Shown here piece after piece: positions 1 through 5,015 of a DNA stretch of 5,612 bases; the stretch's first letter is position 1, and each line of letters starts with the position of its first letter. This DNA comes from Chloroflexota bacterium (GTDB lineage: Bacteria; Chloroflexota; UBA6077). The translations under genes and the position numbers were made by a program. The notes under the pieces are model-generated. The model was not told the DNA's origin, did not search any database, and saw only the letters and a program-made list of their open reading frames with translations. Location: the NCBI GenBank assembly GCA_021806765.1, contig JAJZQR010000336.1:1-5612 (forward strand), in the 5' to 3' direction.

Positions 1-1
1 A

Positions 2-82
2 CGGGTCATCTTGACCGCCCTGAAGCTCCGCCACCTGGTGGTCATTCCATCCCTGGCCGGCCTGCTCCCGGCCAACGCCTGA
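2..82 (+). CDS. C-terminal tail of an unidentified convergent gene (partial)
   Basis: The reading frame beginning at base 2 is open from the window edge to a TGA at 80-82 and gives 26 residues ending LLPANA. Almost every codon ends in G or C (24 of 26 by my count), as expected for a real gene in this GC-rich DNA. The opposite strand is also open here but has weaker third-position bias. The tail is hydrophobic, with alternating Leu/Val, and has no diagnostic motif, so the product cannot be named. If real, the gene converges on the binding-protein gene, leaving a 182-base gap between their stop codons. Confidence 0.4.
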   Translation, partial: RVILTALKLRHLVVIPSLAGLLPANA

Positions 83-151
83 GATCATGCACATTTTGCG
101 ATCAATCCCATCGGTTAGACACTAATGTATGGGTTCTAAGACTGAGGTTAC

Positions 152-168
152 TGGGGGCAAACACCCCA
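152..168. repeat. Short inverted repeat (5-bp stem, 7-base loop)
   Basis: TGGGG at 152-156 pairs with CCCCA at 164-168 around the loop GCAAACA. It lies between the two convergent genes, where a transcription terminator would be expected. No T-run follows the stem on either strand, so it is not a standard intrinsic terminator. Confidence 0.3.
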
Positions 169-178
169 AACCACGCCA

Positions 179-193
179 GGCCGCATTGCGGCC
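179..193. repeat. Perfect GC-rich hairpin between convergent genes
   Basis: GGCCGC at 179-184 and GCGGCC at 188-193 form a perfect 6-bp stem around the three-base loop ATT. The hairpin could fold from either strand and sits between the convergent stop codons, so a role in bidirectional termination or 3'-end protection is possible. The absence of a following T-tract argues against a classic Rho-independent terminator. Confidence 0.35.
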
Positions 194-207
194 CCGCCCG
201 CATTGCG
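181..207. repeat. 10-base direct repeat CCGCATTGCG, period 17
   Basis: The word CCGCATTGCG occurs at 181-190 and again at 198-207, separated by seven bases. The first copy overlaps the right-hand part of the perfect hairpin. Two copies are too few to call an array. A local duplication or a paired protein-binding site are both possible. Confidence 0.4.
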
Positions 208-264
208 TGCCATGAACCCTGAGAGGGCGAGGTACCGAAATCCAGCACCTCGCCCCGGCCGAAC

Positions 265-1983
265 TTACGCTTTGGAGGCTCCTTTCAGAGAGAAGAACAC
301 CGTCGGCCAGATGAAGACGCCCTGCACCTTCTTGCTGACAGCGCCAAGCAGGTCGGGAGCGTACAAGAAAATCATTGGGGCGTCCGCCCAGACGATCTTC
401 TGGACCTCGGCCAGCACCTGCCACCGTTTCGTCTCGTCTATGAGGTAGTTGGCCTGGTCCAAGAGGCTGTCCACCTTGTCGTTCTTGTACCACATCAGGT
501 TCCAGACGTCCGGGCCCTTGTCCGGTGCCTTGTTGGACAGGAACAGGGAATTCAGGTGGTAGCCTAAGTCACCGTTTGACGGGTTGAAGCCAAAGAAGCA
601 GGCCTGGTAGGTTGCCTTGTCCCGAGGCACCCGCAGGTAGCCCCAGTAGCCCGAGGACTCCACCTTCTGGATGGAGACGTCGCAACCGATTGCCTTCAGG
701 TTGGCCTGCACAGCCTCGGTCACCACCACGTCGTTCATGAAGGTGCCATCTGCAGTCATGATTGTGAACTTGAGGGGCTTGCCGTTCTTCTGGAGGATGC
801 CACCCTGCCCCGGGGTCCAGCCGGCATCCGCCAGCATCTGCTTCGCTTTGTTCGGGTCGTACGGATAGCTTCCCGCCTTGCTGTAGCCGGAGATGGATGG
901 CGCGGCAGGCGAGTCGATAACGGTGGCGTAACCCATGAAGAGGTTCTTAACTATGGCTTCCTTGTCCACCGCATAGTTGAGCGCCTGTCGCACCTTCACG
1001 TCCTGGAAGACGTCCACGTTCAAGTTGAACTCGATCCAGAACGGCCGCAGTCCCGGCGTGCGCAGCAACTGGAGGTTCTGGTTGGAGGTGATCCGACCGG
1101 CATCGGTGGGGACCAGGTCGTTGATCAGGTCCGCCTGCCCCGCCTCCAGCATCGAGAGACGGGTCTGGGCCTCCGGCACGTTCCGGAACTCGATCTTGTC
1201 CAAGAGTGGCTTGCTCTTCCAGTAGTCGTCGAACCGTCTCAAGACGACCTTGGACCCTGGCTCGAAGCTCTCCACCATGTAGGGGCCGGTGCCCACGGGA
1301 TGGTGCTGGTATTCGTCGCCGTACTTGGCAATCGCCTCTGGGCTGGCGATGCCACCCGATTCCTGCGCCAGGTAGCGCAAAGTAGGAGCAAAGGGCTTGT
1401 CGGTGCTCAGCGCGATGGTGTTATCGTCCACGATCTTGACCTTGGTGTACTGGGTCCACAGCAGCCGGTTCGCGGAGGGGTTCTGTGGATCGACCATCCG
1501 CTTGATGTGGGACTCGACCACCTGGGCGTTGAAGGGGGTGCCGTCTTGGAACTTGACCCCCTTGCGCAGCTTGAAGGTCCAGGTGAGCCCGTCTGGGGAC
1601 ACCTGCCACGACTCCGCCAACTCCGGCACGATGGTCAATTTGGCGTCGAAGTTGACCAGCTTGTCGGTCACGCTGTTGGAGACATCCTGGGCTGCAGGAT
1701 AGACCAGCATCAATCGGGTGGAATCCGCCTGGTTGACGGCCAGGCTCTGGGCGTAGACCAGGGTCCCACCGAGTTTGGGCGCTGCAGGAGCGGCGGCCTG
1801 TGCGGCCCCCGCCTGAGCGCCACTACCGGACGCTGGTGCCTGCGCGACTGGTGTCGGTGCAGGTGATGACGGGGCACAGGCCGCGAGCAACTGAGGGAAC
1901 ATGCCAAGTGCCGCTAGGGCAGCGCCATCCTTTAGCAACTCCCTACGGCTTAGCCGACGGCTTTTCCTAGAATCGTCTGTCAC
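265..1983 (-). CDS. ABC-transporter substrate-binding lipoprotein, family 5 (peptide/nickel/DppA-OppA type)
   Basis: This is an extracytoplasmic receptor of an ABC importer, 572 residues, a normal length for SBP family 5. The start is GTG at 1981-1983, preceded six bases away by AAAGGGGG (1990-1997). The N-terminus has a twin-arginine-like segment (SRRELLK, residues 12-18), a hydrophobic stretch and the lipobox LAAC with Cys36, so the mature protein should be lipid-anchored. A Pro/Ala/Gly-rich linker runs to about residue 70. The family 5 core then shows ESWQVSPDGLTWTFKLRKG (124-142, the family signature region), GTPFNA (148-153), HPVGTGPYMVESFEPGS (228-244), DDYW (252-255), VRQALNYAVDKEAI (331-344) and YPYDPNKAKQMLADAG (373-388). 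Members carry peptides, sugars, nickel, opines and other solutes, and the ligand cannot be read here. It lies 57 bases after the AOR gene on the same strand, probably in the same operon. No permease or ATPase gene follows; a convergent gene tail and hairpins do. Confidence 0.95.
   Translation of the reverse strand: MTDDSRKSRRLSRRELLKDGAALAALGMFPQLLAACAPSSPAPTPVAQAPASGSGAQAGAAQAAAPAAPKLGGTLVYAQSLAVNQADSTRLMLVYPAAQDVSNSVTDKLVNFDAKLTIVPELAESWQVSPDGLTWTFKLRKGVKFQDGTPFNAQVVESHIKRMVDPQNPSANRLLWTQYTKVKIVDDNTIALSTDKPFAPTLRYLAQESGGIASPEAIAKYGDEYQHHPVGTGPYMVESFEPGSKVVLRRFDDYWKSKPLLDKIEFRNVPEAQTRLSMLEAGQADLINDLVPTDAGRITSNQNLQLLRTPGLRPFWIEFNLNVDVFQDVKVRQALNYAVDKEAIVKNLFMGYATVIDSPAAPSISGYSKAGSYPYDPNKAKQMLADAGWTPGQGGILQKNGKPLKFTIMTADGTFMNDVVVTEAVQANLKAIGCDVSIQKVESSGYWGYLRVPRDKATYQACFFGFNPSNGDLGYHLNSLFLSNKAPDKGPDVWNLMWYKNDKVDSLLDQANYLIDETKRWQVLAEVQKIVWADAPMIFLYAPDLLGAVSKKVQGVFIWPTVFFSLKGASKA
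1884..1899. repeat. 16-base exact direct repeat, copy 1
   Basis: CGAGCAACTGAGGGAA occurs here, within the signal-peptide coding part of the binding-protein gene, and again at 2093-2108 in the 3' end of the AOR gene. The two copies are read in different frames (FPQLL here, IPSVAR there), so protein similarity does not explain the identity. The flanking bases differ on both sides. Confidence 0.5.
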
Positions 1984-2040
1984 CCTAGTCCCCCTTTCGC
2001 AATCATCCCAGACGTTTATCTCTCGTCGACACTTACGCTC

Positions 2041-3918
2041 TCACACACGCCTGATAGCATCTTGGGCCCACTCAATGTTCAGTTCGGTCAGTCGAGCAAC
2101 TGAGGGAATTCCCGTGGTTCGGTCCCATCCCATCATCTCGTAGTACGTCGATCTAGCCTGCTCGAACTCGATCGGGTCGATCACCTTAGTAGCGAGGGGG
2201 CCCTCTGTGGCCGGCTGGAAGAAGCGGATTGGCAACCGATCCTCCGCGACGGTGAGACCCTCTCGGACGTTGAAGCAGCGTCCAAGGGTGATGGCTCGCT
2301 CGGCAGCTTTCATCAACTCGAAGGTGCTGGTGTTCCAACCGGTAGCGGCGTTGACCAGGTCCACCACCTCCGCCACGGTCCAGGGCACGAAGATACACAG
2401 GGTCAGGGCGTCCACGACGCTCCGCCACTGGTGCAGGTAGGCGAACATGCGGGCCTTCTGGGGCCCCAAGGAGTCGCCAGGGAGCGGCTCCAACACCCCC
2501 AGCCCCTTGACAGCAGCCAGGGACGGCCCGTCCTGCTCGTAGGCCGTGTCGTGGAGTCCGATGCAGTGATCGCCGCCGTGATTGGCTACCGCGTAACCGA
2601 GGCCCAGCCCGTGCTTGATGCGCGGCTCGTGCATCCCCAATTCGACGCCTTTCACCTGCATGGCCAAGTCCTCAGCCTCGTGGCCGATCCTGGCCGCCGC
2701 TCGGCGGGTACCCTCGGCCAGCAGGTCGCCGATGCCCCTTCTCTCCACGATCATCTCCAGACAACCCAGCAATGCCTTCGAATCGCCCCATCTCAACGCC
2801 AGCCCGCCGGTGTCCTCGTCGGTGATCAGCCCCCGCTCGTAGCACTCCATGGCGAAGGCCACAGTAGCGCCGGCCGAGATGGTATCCAGGGAGTTGGCCT
2901 GACAGAAGTGGTGAGCCCTCGCGATGGCTGCCAGATCCGAGACGCCGCAGTCGGAGCCGCAGGAGGCCAGCGTCTCGTACTCCGGCCCGCCGTATGCTGG
3001 ATCGACCCTGTAGGGGGTCTCCAGCTTCACCACCTTCTTGCAGCGTACTGCGCAGGAATAGCAGGACTCCATCCCAACCCGGATGGTATCCCGGAGCGTA
3101 ATGGCCGAGATCTGCTTCACCTCCTCGAACCAGCCGTCCTGGAAGTTGCGACTCGGGAGGTTGCCAGCCAGGTTGTAGGCTTCCATGTCGGCACCAGTAC
3201 CGAACTCATGGAGGGCCCGGGCTTTGGTTAGGACCGCACTCGCCATCGCCTTCGCCATGGCTCGCAGCCGCTCTGGGTCGGCGGCCTTCAGCTCCCTTTT
3301 GCCCCGCACAGCGATCGCTTTCAGTCGCTTGCTGCCCATGACGGCGCCTAGGCCGGTACGCCCCGCAGCGTCTCGGAGATCGTTGATGATGCAGGCGAAG
3401 CGGACCAGTCTCTCCCCCGCGGGGCCAATCTGGGCAATCCGCGCTCGGGGCTCCCCCAACTCCTGTCGGATCGCCTCCTCTGTCTCTTTGGTCTCCCTGC
3501 CCCAAAGGTGGCCGGCGTCGCGAATCTCCGTCTTGTCATCCAGTATGGCCAGGTAGACCGGCTTTTCCGCCTGCCCCTCCACGATGATTCCGTCGTAGCC
3601 AGCGTGCTTCAACTCAGAACCCCAGAAGCCACCCACCTCTCCGCGTCCAATGCCGGCCGAGAGGGGGGACTTGGCGCCCACGGCGTTGCGGCCAGCGCCG
3701 GAGAAGGGGAAACCCGATATGACGCTGCCGGCGAAGATCAGCCTATTCTCCGGGCCGAGGGGATCGGCTCCCGCTGGCACCTCCCTGAGGAGAAGGTCGG
3801 CGATCACACCCATACCACCTAGGTAGCGGCGGTACCAGATTTCCGGGAAGGTTTCCTCCCGGATCGTCCCTTGGGTTAAGTTCACTCTCAAGAACTTGCC
3901 GGTGTAACCAAAAGGCAT
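2041..3918 (-). CDS. Aldehyde:ferredoxin oxidoreductase family protein (tungsten/molybdenum bis-pterin enzyme)
   Basis: Family enzymes oxidise aldehydes (or other substrates in divergent clades) to acids in the cytoplasm, using a tungsten bis-pterin cofactor and a [4Fe-4S] cluster. The 625 residues match the usual length. The N-terminal domain shows GYTGKFLRVNLTQGTI (4-19), YLGGMG (32-37), RNAVGAKSPLSAG (77-89), GEVGGFWGSELKHAGYDGI (93-111) and the pterin-binding GRTGLGAVMGSKRLKAIAV (186-204). The cluster ligands are complete: Cys286, Cys289 and Cys293 (CYSCAVRC) plus Cys508 in DALTLC (503-508), a variant of DxxGLC with Thr for Gly. GPEYET (311-316) holds the conserved Glu313, NHGGDH (446-451) the conserved His, and NSLDTISAG (342-350) the first C-terminal pterin loop. 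NVREG (550-554) and LPIRFF (562-567) close the protein. ATG at 3916-3918 is chosen because AGGAGG lies six bases upstream and the family N-terminus begins there; a GTG at 4017 in frame adds 33 unrelated residues. The substrate is unknown. The neighbouring SDR suggests an alcohol-aldehyde-acid route. Confidence 0.95.
   Translation of the reverse strand: MPFGYTGKFLRVNLTQGTIREETFPEIWYRRYLGGMGVIADLLLREVPAGADPLGPENRLIFAGSVISGFPFSGAGRNAVGAKSPLSAGIGRGEVGGFWGSELKHAGYDGIIVEGQAEKPVYLAILDDKTEIRDAGHLWGRETKETEEAIRQELGEPRARIAQIGPAGERLVRFACIINDLRDAAGRTGLGAVMGSKRLKAIAVRGKRELKAADPERLRAMAKAMASAVLTKARALHEFGTGADMEAYNLAGNLPSRNFQDGWFEEVKQISAITLRDTIRVGMESCYSCAVRCKKVVKLETPYRVDPAYGGPEYETLASCGSDCGVSDLAAIARAHHFCQANSLDTISAGATVAFAMECYERGLITDEDTGGLALRWGDSKALLGCLEMIVERRGIGDLLAEGTRRAAARIGHEAEDLAMQVKGVELGMHEPRIKHGLGLGYAVANHGGDHCIGLHDTAYEQDGPSLAAVKGLGVLEPLPGDSLGPQKARMFAYLHQWRSVVDALTLCIFVPWTVAEVVDLVNAATGWNTSTFELMKAAERAITLGRCFNVREGLTVAEDRLPIRFFQPATEGPLATKVIDPIEFEQARSTYYEMMGWDRTTGIPSVARLTELNIEWAQDAIRRV
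2093..2108. repeat. 16-base exact direct repeat, copy 2
   Basis: This is the second copy of CGAGCAACTGAGGGAA, 209 bases from the first. It lies inside the AOR gene, about 50 bases before its stop codon, and encodes part of IPSVAR. It may be coincidence or a short duplicated segment; no function is evident. Confidence 0.5.
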
Positions 3919-3924
3919 CCTGCG

Positions 3925-3930
3925 CCTCCT
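3925..3930 (-). promoter_or_regulatory. Ribosome binding site AGGAGG of the AOR gene
   Basis: On the minus strand AGGAGG stands six bases before the ATG at 3916-3918. This perfect Shine-Dalgarno sequence decides the AOR start against the upstream in-frame GTG at 4017. The TAG stop of the cysteine-rich mini-ORF (3929-3931) overlaps its first bases, so the two reading frames are immediately adjacent. Confidence 0.8.
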
Positions 3931-4066
3931 ACTTATGCGCTCGGGGCACCTTGCGACACACTGCACAGCAGCCGCAGGAGCTGGCTCCGAAGTCGATGCA
4001 CCGCCGAGCACGCCCACGTGAGTATCGGGGATCGTCCAGGATGTTCCCTGAACGATCCGAGGCCAT
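3929..4066 (-). CDS. Possible 45-residue cysteine-rich peptide between SDR and AOR
   Basis: An ATG at 4064-4066 opens a 45-codon frame ending at TAG 3929-3931. It begins four bases after the SDR stop and ends against the AOR Shine-Dalgarno, filling 138 of the 152 bases between the two genes. The N-terminal half is polar and Arg-rich (SRGRARR, 16-22). The second half has five cysteines, Cys23, Cys31, Cys33, Cys34 and Cys37, with C31-x2-C34-x2-C37 spacing typical of metal or iron-sulfur ligands (SCGCCAVCRK, 30-39). No Shine-Dalgarno is well placed (AAGG is only two bases from the ATG), so translation would need re-initiation after the SDR stop. Codon third positions are moderately G/C-biased. 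The frame remains open upstream inside the SDR gene, which lessens the weight of its being open. It could be a genuine metal-binding peptide, a degenerate ferredoxin, or chance. I do not recognise the family. Confidence 0.35.
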   Translation of the reverse strand: MASDRSGNILDDPRYSRGRARRCIDFGASSCGCCAVCRKVPRAHK

Positions 4067-4070
4067 TGCC

Positions 4071-4838
4071 TTACTGAGCGGTGTAGCCGCCGTCCACCAT
4101 GAGCGACGACCCAGTAACATAGCTGGAGTCGTCGGAGGCAAGGAAAAGCACGGCTTTGGCCACCTCTTCCGGTCGCGCCAGCCGCCCCATGGGAACCGCC
4201 TCCTCGGAAGCCTTACGGGCGGCCGCAACGTCACCACGGCTCTTGAACACCTTTGCCATGAAGGCGGTGTCGACCATGCCGGGGCAGACGGCGTTCACCC
4301 GGATGTTCTGGCGGGCGAAGTCCAGCGCGACCTGCTTGGTCAGCAACACCACGGCGGCCTTGGCGGCGTTGTACGCCGCGCCTCGCCGGGTCCCCACGTG
4401 GCCGGCCCCGGATCCCGTGTTGATGATCGACCCGCCGCCCGCGGTCTTCAGCATCGCCGGGATCCCATACTTGCAGCCGAAGAAGACGCCCTTGGCGTTG
4501 ATGTCCAGCACCGTGTCCCACTGCGCCTCGGTCAGCTCGGTGACCGACCCGGGGATGGTCATTCCCGCGTTGTTGAACAGGACGTCCAGCCTGCCATACC
4601 GCTCCACGGTGAAGTCCACGAAGTGCTGGACGTCGGCTTCCTTCGTCACGTCGCCCTGGATCGCCTCGGCTTCTCCCCTGGCCTCCCGGAGGAGACGCGC
4701 GGTCTCCGCCGCCGCAGCCTCATCCAGGTCCGCCGCCACCACTTTCGCCCCTTCCCGAGCGAGGAGCAGGCAGGTCGCCCGGCCTATCCCTCCGCCCGCC
4801 CCCGTTATCAGTGCCACCTTCTCTGCCAGCTTCGTCAC
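4071..4838 (-). CDS. Short-chain dehydrogenase/reductase (classical SDR, NAD-dependent type)
   Basis: This cytosolic oxidoreductase of 255 residues has the usual classical SDR length and all family motifs. It shows the cofactor glycine motif TGAGGGIG (12-19), Asp37 after the second strand (AADLDE), which favours NAD(H) over NADP(H), DV at 63-64, NNAG (89-92), Asn114 in DINAKG, and the catalytic Ser143, Tyr156 and Lys160 (YNAAK). These are followed by CPG (185-187), GRLARPEEVA (218-227) and the C-terminal VTGSSLMVDGGY (241-252). The start is GTG at 4836-4838, with AGGAG (4847-4851) eight bases upstream, and the protein starts MTKLAEKVALITG as the family does. The substrate cannot be read from the sequence. 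Beside an aldehyde oxidoreductase, it may make the aldehyde from an alcohol or handle a related hydroxy compound (inference). It is the first gene after the 177-base regulatory gap and shares the strand with the AOR and binding-protein genes. Confidence 0.95.
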   Translation of the reverse strand: MTKLAEKVALITGAGGGIGRATCLLLAREGAKVVAADLDEAAAAETARLLREARGEAEAIQGDVTKEADVQHFVDFTVERYGRLDVLFNNAGMTIPGSVTELTEAQWDTVLDINAKGVFFGCKYGIPAMLKTAGGGSIINTGSGAGHVGTRRGAAYNAAKAAVVLLTKQVALDFARQNIRVNAVCPGMVDTAFMAKVFKSRGDVAAARKASEEAVPMGRLARPEEVAKAVLFLASDDSSYVTGSSLMVDGGYTAQ

Positions 4839-4910
4839 GTGTCCTTCTCCTCTCCTGATTTCAGCCCGGTTTCTCCGCAGCCAGCCCAGCCCCCGACCCC
4901 GCCGCCCATT

Positions 4911-4927
4911 GTGGTCCCCACGAGACC
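4911..4927. promoter_or_regulatory. Overlapping inverted repeats upstream of the SDR gene (candidate operator)
   Basis: GTGG-TCC-CCAC (4911-4921) is a small palindrome, and GGTC (4913-4916) also pairs with GACC (4924-4927). They lie about 75-90 bases before the SDR start. GntR-family regulators bind short palindromes in such positions, but no match to the known HutC-type operator consensus (GT-N-TA-N-AC) is visible. This is a position-based guess. Confidence 0.15.
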
Positions 4928-4940
4928 GTGATCCTGGGTA

Positions 4941-4958
4941 AGCTCGCTGCCACGAGTT
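4941..4958. promoter_or_regulatory. Inverted repeat AGCTCG-N6-CGAGTT (candidate operator)
   Basis: CTCG at 4943-4946 pairs with CGAG at 4953-4956 around CTGCCA, and the outer bases extend the symmetry with one mismatch. It lies in the gap between the regulator gene and the SDR gene, where the regulator could act. No convincing -35/-10 pair could be identified nearby, so the function is uncertain. Confidence 0.2.
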
Positions 4959-5015
4959 GCATGCCGAAACGGAATACCAAGATGACGCTCTTCGTCGTTC
5001 CCCTCGGCAAGGCCC

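Noticed and set aside
2..82. Tail of a STAS-domain protein on the plus strand
   Set aside because: The hydrophobic pattern is loosely similar to STAS C-termini, but 26 residues without a motif are too few to name a family.
152..193. Intrinsic terminator for the operon
   Set aside because: The stems are short and no T-run follows on either strand.
122..493. Minus-strand frame of 123 codons overlapping the 3' end of the binding-protein gene
   Set aside because: It overlaps the true gene in another frame, and its composition is that of a shadow frame.
1300..1866. Plus-strand open frame of 188 codons inside the binding-protein gene
   Set aside because: It is antisense to a well-supported family 5 binding protein and its repetitive LG/DG composition reflects the complementary codons.
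2431..3231. Plus-strand open frame of 266 codons inside the AOR gene
   Set aside because: It is a mirror of the AOR reading frame with no recognisable domain.
3919..4017. 33-residue N-terminal extension of the AOR from a GTG at 4017
   Set aside because: The AOR family N-terminus begins at the ATG at 3916-3918, which has a perfect AGGAGG six bases upstream. The extension is unrelated and low in complexity.
3951..4931. Plus-strand open frame of 326 codons across the SDR gene
   Set aside because: It is antisense to a clear SDR and has an implausible Arg/His/Gly/Pro-rich composition with no motif. This is typical of the reverse frame in GC-rich DNA.
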